A stretch of 64,000 bases of DNA from Neobacillus drentensis (GCF_021560175.1 NZ_CP091110.1:1044001-1108000), one strand, 5' to 3'. Counted from the first letter of the stretch, positions 10,051-19,151 are shown. Made by a program: numbers and translations. The notes: a model not told the origin generated them from the letters alone.

Positions 10051-10088
10051 TCCTGCCTGGACATATTAATGTCAGGCAGTATTTTTTT
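10051..10088 (+). terminator. Terminator between the two MpsC-like genes
   Basis: CTGCCTGGACAT pairs with ATGTCAGGCAG (one mismatch) and is followed by ATTTTTTT. It separates the two paralogues into different units or reduces read-through. Confidence 0.85.
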
Positions 10089-10120
10089 GCCATTATCCGA
10101 AAGTGAGGTTGAAAACCTAA

Positions 10121-10825
10121 ATGGTATTGCCAATGCAACAAAAGCTAATGGATATTAGCAGCCTAACTAGTAAATTGCTAAGAAAAAGTTTTGGGCGCGG
10201 ACCGGAATCCTGCTATGCTTATGCAAATGAGCGGTTTTTAGTGTTTTACATACGCGGTTTCATGTCTCCATTAGAATCCACTTTATTGGAGAATGGGAAT
10301 TCTGATAATATTGATATCTCGCGACATATTGTTATGAAGTCGGTAAATAACCAGTTGAAAGGAATTCTTGAACTAGAATTTGAACAGGATATTGAATCCT
10401 TTTACCATGATTGGAACTATCCGCAAAATACAGGGATGATTGCAGTCGAATTTGAAGGTGATATTGCACAGCCTATGGCTCGAAATCAGGGGGGCTCTGT
10501 GGACCTTAAACCTTTGATTGAAGAGGTAGAGAGGATAAGCATACTGGTACAAAAAAGACCTGAAAGAACAGAAGCTTATTTTATTTCACCAAATATTTAT
10601 TTAATAAAACGCGATGGAATATTGGTTCAGATTGAAAAGGCATTAGTTTCTAAGGGATATGAACATACACTCTTGGTCACTAAGGACGAACTGGAAAAGT
10701 CATATTTACATCGAGATGGACGCTTTGAAGAAATCTTTCACAATCCTGTTGCGGACATTTTGGTGGATTGGGACTTAAGCGAAGATAGAAGCATTATGTG
10801 CTTTGTTTTAAAGGATAATAAGTAA
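10121..10825 (+). CDS. Second double MpsC-domain (DUF2294) protein
   Basis: 234 residues, paralogous to the gene at 9342: the N-terminal half has RKSFGRGPESCYAYANERFLV and IESFYHDWNYPQNTGMIAVEF, matching FGKGPESCY and ESFYQDWN of the neighbour; the C-terminal half ends VADILVDWDLSEDRSIMCFVL. The order and spacing indicate tandem gene duplication, now clearly diverged. It is soluble and carries no recognised catalytic motif. The start at ATG 10121 has GAGGTTGAAAA upstream; a second ATG five codons later (10133 region) is also possible. Function unknown; a link to the upstream kinase is inference from position. Confidence 0.78.
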   Translation: MVLPMQQKLMDISSLTSKLLRKSFGRGPESCYAYANERFLVFYIRGFMSPLESTLLENGNSDNIDISRHIVMKSVNNQLKGILELEFEQDIESFYHDWNYPQNTGMIAVEFEGDIAQPMARNQGGSVDLKPLIEEVERISILVQKRPERTEAYFISPNIYLIKRDGILVQIEKALVSKGYEHTLLVTKDELEKSYLHRDGRFEEIFHNPVADILVDWDLSEDRSIMCFVLKDNK

Positions 10826-10949
10826 AAGCATTATGCTAATAACTGCACTTTGGCATGCCCTAATCTACGATGGGGTAATTTTTGTCCATGACAGGCCTCC
10901 ATTAATCTGCCATAATCATCCTAGGTACGAGTAGAAATGGGGTGATTTT

Positions 10950-11219
10950 ATGTTTATTGTTACAGATGCGGCAATTCAAGAGCTGCAAACAAGGTTAAAA
11001 CAATATGGTCCTAAACAGTTTATTCGGATGCAAATGCGGAAAAGTTGTTTTATGAAAGTGAAGGTTACATTAGAAGAAAACATTCAAGCCAATGATACAG
11101 AAGTCATAAGAGATAGTCTGCATTTCATTATTGATGCAGGAGAATGTCATTATTTCAATCATAAAACGTTAGATTATCTTCCGGATACAACTGGTTTTAA
11201 ACAATTTGAGATTATTTAG
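10950..11219 (+). CDS. HesB/IscA-fold small protein lacking the C-terminal Cys pair
   Basis: 89 residues that follow the A-type iron-sulfur carrier pattern: VTDAAIQELQTRL at the N-terminus, then a Cys in RKSCFMKVKVTL where IscA has its first ligand, and FIIDAGECHYFNHKTLDYLPDTTGFKQFEI matching the IscA segment before its CxC. The terminal CxC is missing because the protein ends at that point, so classical cluster carriage is doubtful. Bacilli carry several such short HesB-like proteins of unknown role. RBS GGGGTGA before ATG 10950; its own terminator follows. Confidence 0.65.
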   Translation: MFIVTDAAIQELQTRLKQYGPKQFIRMQMRKSCFMKVKVTLEENIQANDTEVIRDSLHFIIDAGECHYFNHKTLDYLPDTTGFKQFEII

Positions 11220-11235
11220 TCGGATTATTTTAACA

Positions 11236-11276
11236 GAAGCCGTATTTTCCCAAGGGAGAATTCGGCTTTTTTTATC
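11236..11276 (+). terminator. Terminator after the HesB-like gene
   Basis: GAAGCCG and the downstream CGGCTTTTTTT arms pair, with an inner TTTTCCC/GGGAGAA stem, followed by a run of seven T. Confidence 0.85.
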
Positions 11277-11289
11277 AAAATAGTACAAA

Positions 11290-11326
11290 TGAAAACGTTG
11301 ACAGAATGGTGACCTAAGAGTACTAT
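11290..11326 (+). promoter_or_regulatory. SigA promoter with overlapping CcpA cre site, upstream of the aldolase operon
   Basis: TTGACA (11298-11303) and TACTAT (11321-11326) are separated by 17 bp. The cre-type sequence TGAAAACGTTGACA (11290-11303) fits the consensus TGWAANCGNTNWCA and covers the -35 box, the arrangement expected for catabolite repression by CcpA. Downstream, the dyad CGTCATT-CGGT-AATGTCG (about 11351-11368), with one mismatch, is a candidate operator for the IclR regulator encoded next. Confidence 0.7.
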
Positions 11327-11387
11327 AAAAGTGTACTTAATATTTACGAACGTCATTCGGTAATGTCGAACAGAAAGAGGGAACGAA

Positions 11388-12164
11388 GTGACGGAACGCC
11401 TGATTCAATCAATCGAAAGAGCTGCAGATATCCTCGAAGTTTTTTTGACTTCACATCCAGAACAAAGTATTAAAGAAATTAGCGACAGATTGAACTTATC
11501 AAAGAGTACTGTCCACGGCATTATTAAAACCTTGGAACATCGAGGTTACCTGGAGCAAAATTCGGACAATCTGAAATATCGACTCGGAATTAAACTTTTT
11601 GAACTAGGTAATTATGTAGGGAAAAATCTTGATATTGGTAGAATTGCCAGACCTATCATTAAAGATCTTGTTGAAGAACTAAATGAAACCGTTCACCTAG
11701 TTACGATGCAGCGTGATGAACTAATTTACATTGAAAAGGTAGAGGGTCCAAGTGCCTTAACGATTTATTCCCATATTGGCAAAAGAGCCCCATTTCATTG
11801 TACAGGTGTTGGCAAAGCCATCCTGTCCCAATTAAGTGAAGAAGAGGTAGATCGTATTTTATCATCCGTCAGCCTGGAAGCATTCACGGAGTTTACGACC
11901 ACCGATATCGAGGAAATCAAAAGCATTTTGCCCTCAATCAGAGAACAAGGTTATGCCTTCGATGATGAAGAGATAGAGCTAGGACTTAAATGTATAGCTG
12001 CACCAATTTTTAATCATCAAGGGAAAGCAATTGCTTCGATAAGCTGTGCCGCCCCTAAAATGAGGTTAGATGAAGAACGTCTGCCTAAAGTAATTGAGGG
12101 TATTAAACATGCAGCAGCTGAGATTTCAAGACAATTAGGTTACAAAGGGAAAAATGCAATTTAA
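11388..12164 (+). CDS. IclR-family transcriptional regulator
   Basis: 258 residues with an N-terminal winged helix-turn-helix (about 8-65; [28 protein letters not shown]) and a C-terminal IclR effector domain (about 80-250; the [12 protein letters not shown] and [18 protein letters not shown] segments). IclR proteins bind a metabolite and switch a neighbouring catabolic operon; here the genes that follow in the same direction are an acylating aldehyde dehydrogenase, an aldolase and a permease, so one of their substrates is the likely effector. The start is GTG 11388 with AAAGAGGGAACG upstream. It is the first gene of the unit and hence autoregulated. Confidence 0.9.
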   Translation: MTERLIQSIERAADILEVFLTSHPEQSIKEISDRLNLSKSTVHGIIKTLEHRGYLEQNSDNLKYRLGIKLFELGNYVGKNLDIGRIARPIIKDLVEELNETVHLVTMQRDELIYIEKVEGPSALTIYSHIGKRAPFHCTGVGKAILSQLSEEEVDRILSSVSLEAFTEFTTTDIEEIKSILPSIREQGYAFDDEEIELGLKCIAAPIFNHQGKAIASISCAAPKMRLDEERLPKVIEGIKHAAAEISRQLGYKGKNAI

Positions 12165-12211
12165 ATAGAGCAAGTACAAAGAATAAATTTTGGTATTGGA
12201 GGAGAATTATT

Positions 12212-13099
12212 TTGTCAAAAGTAAAAGTTGCCGTTCTTGGATCGGGAAACATTGGTACAGATTTAATGATTAAACTAGGCCGTTCTGAATTATTAGAGTT
12301 AACTGCTGTGATTGGGATTGACCCACAATCAGATGGACTCCGTCGTGCGAGAGAATTAGGTTATGCCGGGGTTGATACAGGAATTGATGGATTCCTTGCT
12401 GATCCAACCTTAGAAGCAGACATCGTCTTTGATGCCACGTCTGCAAAAGCGCATTTATATAATGCAAAAGTTTTAAGAGAAGCTGGCATCAAAGTAATTG
12501 ATATGACTCCGGCTGCTGTAGGACCATATGTATGTGCAGCTGTTAATATTGAGGACCATTTAGATAAGGATAATATCAATCTAATTACTTGCGGCGGTCA
12601 AGCAACCATTCCAATGGTACATGCTGTAAACCGTGTTGCACCAGTTGAATATGCAGAAATCGTTGCTACCATTGCAAGTAAGAGTGCCGGGCCTGGAACA
12701 CGTGCCAATATTGATGAATTTACGGAAACCACTTCCAGAGCAATTGAAGTAGTCGGAGGGGCGAAAAAAGGGAAAGCCATTATGATATTAAACCCTGCTG
12801 AACCGCCAATTATGATGCGTGATACAGTTTATACACTTGTTGAAGAAGGAAAAATGGATGAAGAAGCGATCAGACAATCCATCGCTGAAATGGAGAAAGT
12901 AGTTCAATCCTATGTGCCTGGCTACCGTCTCCGGACTGAAGCAATTTTTGACGGTAATAAAGTGACGATCTTCCTTCAAGTAGAAGGTGCTGGTGATTAC
13001 TTGCCGGTGTATGCAGGTAACCTTGATATCATGACTTCTGCTGGTGTAAAAATTGCCGAAGCATTTGCGAAAAAACTATTAACGAAAGAAACAGTTTAA
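12212..13099 (+). CDS. mhpF: Acetaldehyde dehydrogenase (acylating), MhpF/DmpF type
   Basis: 295 residues; converts acetaldehyde (or a short homologue) plus CoA and NAD to acetyl-CoA. It has the N-terminal Rossmann motif [13 protein letters not shown], the catalytic Cys127 in [11 protein letters not shown] and the [19 protein letters not shown] region typical of the DmpF/MhpF/BphJ family. It normally forms a channelling complex with the aldolase encoded 24 bp downstream, which releases the aldehyde. The start is TTG 12212 with GGAGGAG upstream (12198-12204). Whether the natural aldehyde is acetaldehyde or propanal cannot be read from the sequence. Confidence 0.92.
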   Translation: MSKVKVAVLGSGNIGTDLMIKLGRSELLELTAVIGIDPQSDGLRRARELGYAGVDTGIDGFLADPTLEADIVFDATSAKAHLYNAKVLREAGIKVIDMTPAAVGPYVCAAVNIEDHLDKDNINLITCGGQATIPMVHAVNRVAPVEYAEIVATIASKSAGPGTRANIDEFTETTSRAIEVVGGAKKGKAIMILNPAEPPIMMRDTVYTLVEEGKMDEEAIRQSIAEMEKVVQSYVPGYRLRTEAIFDGNKVTIFLQVEGAGDYLPVYAGNLDIMTSAGVKIAEAFAKKLLTKETV

Positions 13100-13123
13100 G
13101 CTGTTAGAAAGGGGTAAAGAAAA

Positions 13124-14152
13124 ATGACAAATGAGAGAGAGATCGTAATTACTGAGGTAGCCTTACGGGATGGAAGTCATGCGATTAACCATCAATATAC
13201 AGTAGAACAAGTACTTAAAATTACCAAAGCATTAAACGATGCTAACGTACCATTTATAGAAGTATCCCATGGAGACGGGCTAGCTGGCTCTTCCCTGCAG
13301 TACGGCCTTTCCCGTACGAATGAAATGGAATTAATTGAAGCTGCTGTATCCGTTGCTGATAAATCAAAAATTGCTGTGCTTCTTTTACCAGGAATCGGTA
13401 CTTTGCATGAATTAAAAGAAGCCGCTAATTTAGGCGCTAAAATGGCCAGGATTGCCACGCATGTGACAGAGGCAGACGTAGCTCCACAGCATATTGCTTA
13501 CGCTAAAGAACTAGGGATGGAAACAGTTGGATTCCTTATGATGAATCATATGGCTCCAGTTAATAAACTAGTTGAGCAAGCTAAATTAATGGAAAGCTAT
13601 GGTGCTGACACGGTCTATGTTGTGGACTCTGCTGGTTACTTATTGCCTAACCAAGTACGTGAAAGAATTCATGCCTTGAAAGAATCAGTTGGTATCAATG
13701 TCGGTTTCCATGGTCATAACAACTTATCACTAGCAATGGCTAATACTCTTGCAGCGATTGAAGAAGGGGCAACGCGAATTGACGGAAGTGTACGCTGCCT
13801 GGGTGCGGGCGCAGGTAATACGCAAACGGAAGTATTAGTTGCCGTTTGTGAACGGATGGGAATTAAAACAGGAGTAGATTTATATAAAATGATGGACTTA
13901 GCAGAGGACATTGTTGCTCCGATCTTACAAGTACCACAGGAAATTACAAAAGATAGTTTAACATTAGGATATGCGGGCGTATACTCAAGCTTTGCCCTTC
14001 ATGCCAAACGTGCTGCTGCGAAATTTGGTGTTGATTCACGAGATATTTTAATAGAATTAGGTAAGCGCAAAGTCGTCGGCGGCCAAGAAGATATGATTGT
14101 CGAAGTGGCGGCTGAGATTGCTAAAAGTAATAGTAAAGTGGCGTTAAGCTGA
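13124..14152 (+). CDS. mhpE: 4-hydroxy-2-oxovalerate aldolase, MhpE/DmpG type
   Basis: 342 residues; a divalent-metal class II pyruvate aldolase of the HMGL-like TIM barrel family that splits 4-hydroxy-2-oxovalerate into pyruvate and acetaldehyde. Motifs include TEVALRDGSHAINHQY (metal ligand Asp and catalytic Arg), the metal-binding HxH in GFHGHNNLSLA and the C-terminal communication domain that docks onto MhpF. Length is standard. RBS AAAGGGG before ATG 13124. In classical meta-cleavage pathways this pair follows a hydratase (MhpD) and ring-cleavage enzymes, none of which are present here. Confidence 0.92.
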   Translation: MTNEREIVITEVALRDGSHAINHQYTVEQVLKITKALNDANVPFIEVSHGDGLAGSSLQYGLSRTNEMELIEAAVSVADKSKIAVLLLPGIGTLHELKEAANLGAKMARIATHVTEADVAPQHIAYAKELGMETVGFLMMNHMAPVNKLVEQAKLMESYGADTVYVVDSAGYLLPNQVRERIHALKESVGINVGFHGHNNLSLAMANTLAAIEEGATRIDGSVRCLGAGAGNTQTEVLVAVCERMGIKTGVDLYKMMDLAEDIVAPILQVPQEITKDSLTLGYAGVYSSFALHAKRAAAKFGVDSRDILIELGKRKVVGGQEDMIVEVAAEIAKSNSKVALS

Positions 14153-14364
14153 ATAGTTAAAGATTCATAACTTCTAAGAATGGGAGAAAAGGGGTACATT
14201 ACCCTTTTCGCCAGCATACTGACGCAAGAATATATATTTTTTCGAATCACTGAAGTATTAATTGAAAGCGGTTTTAAGTTCTGTAATCATGATCCTCAGT
14301 TACTAAAATATATCTCTGCTGCAACTTCTTAGAATAATACTCGTTGAAATAGAGGAGAGATTTT

Positions 14365-15771
14365 ATGGAACTGGTTATTATCCTATTAGCACTCGGAATG
14401 TTAATGTTTATAGCTTACCGGGGTTTTTCAGTTATTTTATTTGCGCCTATTTGTGCATTATTTGCTGTATTCCTAACAAATCCTGATTTCGTCTTACCAT
14501 TTTTCTCAAATGTATTTATGGGGAAAATGGTTGAATATATTAAACTATATTTTCCGATTTTCTTATTAGGAGCAGTTTTCGGTAAAGTTGTTGAAATGTC
14601 TGGATTAGCACGTTCGATAGCAACAACGCTAATACAATTAGTAGGGCGTAAACGTGCCATGCTGGTCATTGTATTATTATGTGCAATTCTTACCTATAGT
14701 GGTATCAGTTTGGTCGTAGTTGCTTTTGCTGTCTATCCTTTTGCGGCAAACTTGTTTAGACAATCTAACATTCCCAAACGGTTAATTCCTGGTACAATTG
14801 CGCTTGGTTCATTCACCTTTACAATGGATTCACTTCCAGGGTCTCCACAGGTACAAAACGTTATCCCGACTACCTTCTTCAAAACAACTCTTTATGCTGC
14901 GCCAACACTTGGTATCATTGGTGCAATTTTCATCTTTACGATTGGTATGCTTTATTTAAATACACGCCGGAAAAAGGCTGAAAAAGTGGGTGAAGGATAC
15001 GATTGCTTCGGAACAATTAAAGAAAAACAAATTGAAGTAAACCTTGACCTACAAGAAAGTACGGCCCGTAAAATTTTGGCGTTTGTTCCAGTTGTACTTG
15101 TCGGTGTATTAAATAAAGTGTTAACTACCTTTATTCCTAAGTGGTATCCGAATGGATTTGATTTTTCAAAAATCGGTTTGAATTTTCCTAATATTGAAAC
15201 TCCGCAGGTAGTGGGAATATGGTCGGTAGAAATAGCACTTATTGTTGGTATTCTTACTACTATTTTATATAATCGAAAACCAATTTTCCTAAATTTTAAA
15301 GATGGTATGAATATAGGGATTGCCGGAGCCTTGTTGGCTATTATGAACTCAGCAACTGAATACGGTTTTGGTGCTGTTATTTCATCACTGCCTGGTTTTA
15401 CAATGGCGAGAGATGGCATTTCTAAATTATTTGTTAATCCATTATTAAACGGTGCGGTGACCACAAACGTTCTTTCCGCCATTTCCGGTTCCGCTTCAGC
15501 GGGGATTGCCATTTCACTCGGAATTATGGCTGATAAGTATATTGCATTGGCCAACCAATTTGGAATTCCCTTAGAAGTCATGCACCGGGTAATTTCTATG
15601 GCCTCAGGCGGAATGGATACTTTGCCCCATAATGGTGCGGTCATCACGTTACTTGCGATTACAGGTTTAACACATAAGCAGTCCTACCGTGATATTTTTG
15701 CTGTCACCATTATTAAAACAATCGCTGCCTTCTTTATTATTGGCGTTTATTTAGTAACAGGACTAGTTTAA
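14365..15771 (+). CDS. GntP-family permease
   Basis: 468 residues with about 12-13 hydrophobic segments; GAVFGKVVEMSGLARSIA, TFTMDSLPGSPQVQN and ASGGMDTLPHNGAVITLL are characteristic of the GntP family, which takes up gluconate and related hydroxy-acids by proton symport. It follows the aldolase in the same orientation after 212 bp, a gap that holds a hairpin (GAAAAGGG/CCCTTTTC, 14186-14209) without a T tract. It likely imports the substrate of this catabolic operon. RBS GAGGAGAG before ATG 14365. Confidence 0.85.
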   Translation: MELVIILLALGMLMFIAYRGFSVILFAPICALFAVFLTNPDFVLPFFSNVFMGKMVEYIKLYFPIFLLGAVFGKVVEMSGLARSIATTLIQLVGRKRAMLVIVLLCAILTYSGISLVVVAFAVYPFAANLFRQSNIPKRLIPGTIALGSFTFTMDSLPGSPQVQNVIPTTFFKTTLYAAPTLGIIGAIFIFTIGMLYLNTRRKKAEKVGEGYDCFGTIKEKQIEVNLDLQESTARKILAFVPVVLVGVLNKVLTTFIPKWYPNGFDFSKIGLNFPNIETPQVVGIWSVEIALIVGILTTILYNRKPIFLNFKDGMNIGIAGALLAIMNSATEYGFGAVISSLPGFTMARDGISKLFVNPLLNGAVTTNVLSAISGSASAGIAISLGIMADKYIALANQFGIPLEVMHRVISMASGGMDTLPHNGAVITLLAITGLTHKQSYRDIFAVTIIKTIAAFFIIGVYLVTGLV

Positions 15772-15792
15772 TAGAAGAAATGGCAGTAGACT

Positions 15793-15842
15793 AGGCGAGT
15801 AAACGATGTCTTTAATCAGACAAGTTTACTTGCTTTTTCTTT
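15793..15842 (+). terminator. Terminator of the aldolase/GntP operon
   Basis: GGCGAGTAAAC pairs with GTTTACTTGC (with G-T pairs), with an inner GTCT..AGAC stem, then CTTTTTCTTT. This ends the IclR-mhpF-mhpE-gntP unit before ilvE. Confidence 0.75.
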
Positions 15843-15992
15843 GCCAAAAAGTTCTTTCCTCTTTTTATTAGATTCTAGCAAAAATAACCCTATTCTTCAG
15901 AAAATATGTTAAAATAGTCAAAATAGTATTAAAATTATGCAACTATATCTTTTAAGGAAAGTTTATAGAAATTAAGGATGGGAGCCACAATC

Positions 15993-17063
15993 ATGAAGGA
16001 GTTAAAAATTGACGTAACTTTAAGCACAGAAAAAAAACAAAAGCCATCGTTTGATAACTTGGAGTTTGGAAAGCACTTTACAGATCACATGTTTATTTGG
16101 AATTACACTGAAGGAAAAGGATGGCATGACGCACGAATTATCCCGTATCAACCGATTATGCTGGACCCTGCAGCGACCGTATTCCATTATGGGCAAACAG
16201 TTTTTGAAGGAATGAAAGCATATTTAACAAAAGATGAACAGGTATTATTATTTAGACCTGAAGAAAATATGAAAAGATTAAACCGATCAAATGACCGGTT
16301 ATGTATGCCGAAGCTGGATGAAGAAGGGGCATTAAGTGCCTTGAAGCAATTAATTCAAATTGACCGTGATTGGATCCCGTCTGGTGAAGGGACCTCCCTA
16401 TATATTCGTCCGTTTATGATCGCGACTGAAGCCTTTTTGGGGGTTCATCCTGCAAAAACCTATCAGTTTATAATCATTCTTTCACCTGTAGGTGCTTATT
16501 ACAAAGAAGGAATCAATCCTGTTAAAATTGCAGTTGAAAGCGAGTATGTTCGTGCTGTTGCTGGCGGAACAGGAAATGCCAAAACGGCAGGGAACTATGC
16601 AGCAAGCTTAAAGGCGTCCGAGATTGCCGAGCAAAATGGTTATTCACAGGTGTTATGGCTAGATGGCAGAGAAAATCAATATATTGAAGAGGTTGGCAGT
16701 ATGAACGTCTTCTTTAAAATCAATGGTGAGGTTATTACTCCAGAGTTAAATGGAAGTATTCTCGAAGGTATTACACGTAAATCAATTATCGAACTATTAA
16801 ATTATATGAATATTCCACTGGTTGAACGAAGAATTTCTATTCATGAAATTCAGCAGGCCTATCAGGATGGGGTATTAGAAGAAGCATTCGGCACGGGAAC
16901 CGCTGCAGTTATCTCGCCAATTGGGGAGCTCCTATGGAAAAATGAGAAAATGGTTGTTAATAATGGAGAGATTGGTTCATTATCGCAGCAATTATACGAT
17001 ACATTAACCGGAATCCAAAATGGCACAAAAGAAGATCCTTTTGGATGGTCAGCAAGGATTTAG
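15993..17063 (+). CDS. ilvE: Branched-chain amino acid aminotransferase
   Basis: 356 residues; a PLP-dependent class IV transaminase that interconverts Leu, Ile and Val with their 2-oxo acids using glutamate. The [14 protein letters not shown] and [18 protein letters not shown] segments (catalytic Lys in NAKTAGNYA), the [10 protein letters not shown] region and the [11 protein letters not shown] end are as in B. subtilis YbgE/IlvK, which is the same length. The start is set at ATG 15993, with GGATGGGAG at 15975-15983; the in-frame ATG at 15978 has no room for a ribosome binding site. The 10-bp gap to the next gene indicates cotranscription. Confidence 0.93.
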   Translation: MKELKIDVTLSTEKKQKPSFDNLEFGKHFTDHMFIWNYTEGKGWHDARIIPYQPIMLDPAATVFHYGQTVFEGMKAYLTKDEQVLLFRPEENMKRLNRSNDRLCMPKLDEEGALSALKQLIQIDRDWIPSGEGTSLYIRPFMIATEAFLGVHPAKTYQFIIILSPVGAYYKEGINPVKIAVESEYVRAVAGGTGNAKTAGNYAASLKASEIAEQNGYSQVLWLDGRENQYIEEVGSMNVFFKINGEVITPELNGSILEGITRKSIIELLNYMNIPLVERRISIHEIQQAYQDGVLEEAFGTGTAAVISPIGELLWKNEKMVVNNGEIGSLSQQLYDTLTGIQNGTKEDPFGWSARI

Positions 17064-17073
17064 GTGAATAGCG

Positions 17074-17988
17074 ATGGTCATAAAAAAAGTCTCTATTATC
17101 GGTCTGGGGGCATTAGGGATTTTATTTGGGAACCAATTAGCCAAGAAATTGCCCCGTACTGATTTAAGAATAATTGCTGATCAAGACCGTATTCAACGCT
17201 ATAAAGAGGACGGGGTTTTTTGTAATGGTGAGCGCTGCGATTTCAACTATGTAATGCCTCAAGAGGTGTGTGAGCCTGCCGATTTACTGATTATAGCAGT
17301 AAAGTTTAATGGCTTAGATGATGCAATTCAAGCGGTAAAACAACATGTTGGTGAGAAAACGATTATACTATCACTCCTGAATGGTATTACTAGTGAAGAA
17401 ATCATTGGTGAGGCTTATGGGAGGGATAAAATCCTATATTGTGTGGCCCAAGGCATGGATGCTGTTAAAGTCGAGAACCAACTGACCTACGACCATATCG
17501 GGATGATTTGCTTTGGAGGAAATGAAACAGAAAAGGTGAATATCCTAGCTGAGTTTTTTGAACAAGTGGAGATTCCATATGAGGTTGACCCCGATATGTT
17601 AAAAAGGCTGTGGGGGAAATTCATGCTTAATGTAGGGGTAAATCAAACTGTTGCTGTTTTTGAAAGTAATTATGGAGCTGTTCAGCTTGAGGGACCAGCC
17701 AGAACGATGATGATCTCGGCAATGAGAGAGGTTATGTCGCTTTCGGAAAAAGTAGGAGTTCGTTTATCGGAAGAGGATTTAGTTTATTGGTTAAAGGTAT
17801 TAGGTACATTAAGTCCAGATGGAAAACCCTCAATGGCCCAGGATGTTGAGGCAAGGCGATTTAGTGAAGTGGAGTTATTCTCCGGTACCGTAGTAAAGTT
17901 GGGGAAAAGGTATAATGTACCAACACCGGTTAATCAAGTGTTGTATCAACAGATAAAGTTGACTGAGAGCCAGTACACAATGGAATAA
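17074..17988 (+). CDS. PanE/ApbA-like 2-dehydropantoate 2-reductase family protein
   Basis: 304 residues with the ketopantoate reductase architecture: N-terminal Rossmann domain (IIGLGALGILFGNQLAKKL), the LLIIAVKFNGL segment, SLLNGITSEE and a C-terminal helical domain with RLWGKFMLNVGVNQTVAVF. Genuine PanE makes pantoate with NADPH in pantothenate synthesis; many paralogues reduce other 2-oxo acids. Cotranscription with ilvE (10-bp gap), rather than with panBC, leaves the substrate open: a branched-chain 2-oxo acid is plausible. Confidence 0.8.
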   Translation: MVIKKVSIIGLGALGILFGNQLAKKLPRTDLRIIADQDRIQRYKEDGVFCNGERCDFNYVMPQEVCEPADLLIIAVKFNGLDDAIQAVKQHVGEKTIILSLLNGITSEEIIGEAYGRDKILYCVAQGMDAVKVENQLTYDHIGMICFGGNETEKVNILAEFFEQVEIPYEVDPDMLKRLWGKFMLNVGVNQTVAVFESNYGAVQLEGPARTMMISAMREVMSLSEKVGVRLSEEDLVYWLKVLGTLSPDGKPSMAQDVEARRFSEVELFSGTVVKLGKRYNVPTPVNQVLYQQIKLTESQYTME

Positions 17989-17998
17989 GGAAAAGACG

Positions 17999-18040
17999 TA
18001 AGGCAACTGCCCGTTTTGGATAGTTGCCTTTGTTTTTTTA
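17999..18040 (+). terminator. Terminator after the PanE-like gene
   Basis: AAGGCAACT pairs perfectly with AGTTGCCTT and is followed by TGTTTTTTTA. A second hairpin (AAAAAGGTCT / AGACTTTTTT, 18122-18157) lies further down, before the promoter of the ABC transporter. Confidence 0.88.
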
Positions 18041-18176
18041 TAGATTACTAATTTTAAGCAGACTCAATAAATTATTATAATAAATAAAAATATTATCTAT
18101 ATTAGAAACATACATAAAACGAAAAAGGTCTATTTCTACGAAGAGGGAGACTTTTTTCATTTTAGTAGAAAAGTGA

Positions 18177-18206
18177 TTGTAATTTAAAATATTATAATGT
18201 TATAAT
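18177..18206 (+). promoter_or_regulatory. Putative SigA promoter of the amino acid ABC transporter
   Basis: TTGTAA (18177-18182) and TATAAT (18201-18206) are 18 bp apart in a very AT-rich stretch, 72 bp before the start of the binding-protein gene. A preceding TATAATG at 18193-18199 makes the exact -10 box uncertain. Confidence 0.5.
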
Positions 18207-18277
18207 GTGCTAGTATGATAATATGGTAACGTACTAAAGGGTTTATAAAATTATCTTGTAAAAGGTGGTAAAATAGA

Positions 18278-19054
18278 ATGAAACGTATAGCAACGATGGT
18301 CCTGGCAATTGCGGCTGTTTTTTCGCTGCTAACAGCCTGCTCAAGCAAGACATCTAGTACTAATAAAGATTCGCTAATTATTGGGATCGACGATAAATTT
18401 GCTCCAATGGGATTCAGGGACGAAAACAATAAAATTGTTGGCTTTGATATTGACCTCGCGAAAGCTGCTGCTGATAAAATGGGGAAAAAGGTAACGTTCC
18501 AGCCCATTGATTGGAAGACAAAAGAGTCAGAACTTAGCAGCGGACGGATTGACCTAATATGGAATGGATATACTATCACCGATGACAGAAAGAAAAAAGT
18601 GCTTTTCACAAAACCTTACTTAAAAAATGCACAAGTAGTTGTTACAAGAACTGATTCAAAAATTACTAAACTATCAGATTTAGAGGGTAAGACGGTTGGT
18701 CTTCAATCACTTTCTTCTGCGTCAGATGCCCTAGATGCAAATCCAATTAAATCTAAAATTAAAACTGTCACAGAATTCAAGGACAATGTGTTAGCTTTAA
18801 ACGACCTAAAGAGCGGCCGTTTGGATGCAGTAGTTATTGATGAGGTCGTTATTAATTATTATATGACCAAAGAGAAAGATACTTTTAAAATATTGGATGA
18901 ATCACTTGCTCCTGAGGAATATGGAGTCGGCGTGAAAAAGGGTAATGAAGAATTACTAAAAAATCTTCAAAAAGCTCTTGATGACATGAATACTGATGGT
19001 ACAGCATCAAAAATTTCAACAAAGTGGTTTGGCAAAGATAAAGTATTGAAGTAA
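18278..19054 (+). CDS. Polar amino acid ABC transporter, substrate-binding lipoprotein
   Basis: 258 residues with a lipoprotein signal peptide (residues 1-20, lipobox LTAC) and a type-3 periplasmic-like binding fold: FAPMGFRDENNKIVGFDIDLA, DLIWNGYTITDDRKK and a C-terminal KISTKWFGKDKV. It captures an amino acid outside the membrane for the permease and ATPase encoded next. The motif pattern fits the polar amino acid (PAAT) group, which includes cystine, glutamine and arginine transporters; I cannot name the substrate. RBS AAAGGTGG before ATG 18278. Confidence 0.9.
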   Translation: MKRIATMVLAIAAVFSLLTACSSKTSSTNKDSLIIGIDDKFAPMGFRDENNKIVGFDIDLAKAAADKMGKKVTFQPIDWKTKESELSSGRIDLIWNGYTITDDRKKKVLFTKPYLKNAQVVVTRTDSKITKLSDLEGKTVGLQSLSSASDALDANPIKSKIKTVTEFKDNVLALNDLKSGRLDAVVIDEVVINYYMTKEKDTFKILDESLAPEEYGVGVKKGNEELLKNLQKALDDMNTDGTASKISTKWFGKDKVLK

Positions 19055-19151
19055 AATATAGTTGGCAAAACAGGATTTCCATAGGGAAGCCTGTTTTGTT
19101 GTGTTAATTGGTATTGGTGCTTACGCTTTTCTAATTGGAGGAAAATTAAGA

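Noticed and set aside
14952..15647. Long minus-strand open frame (231 codons) inside the GntP gene.
   Set aside because: It is antisense to a membrane protein with clear family motifs; its translation has no recognisable domain and no ribosome binding site.
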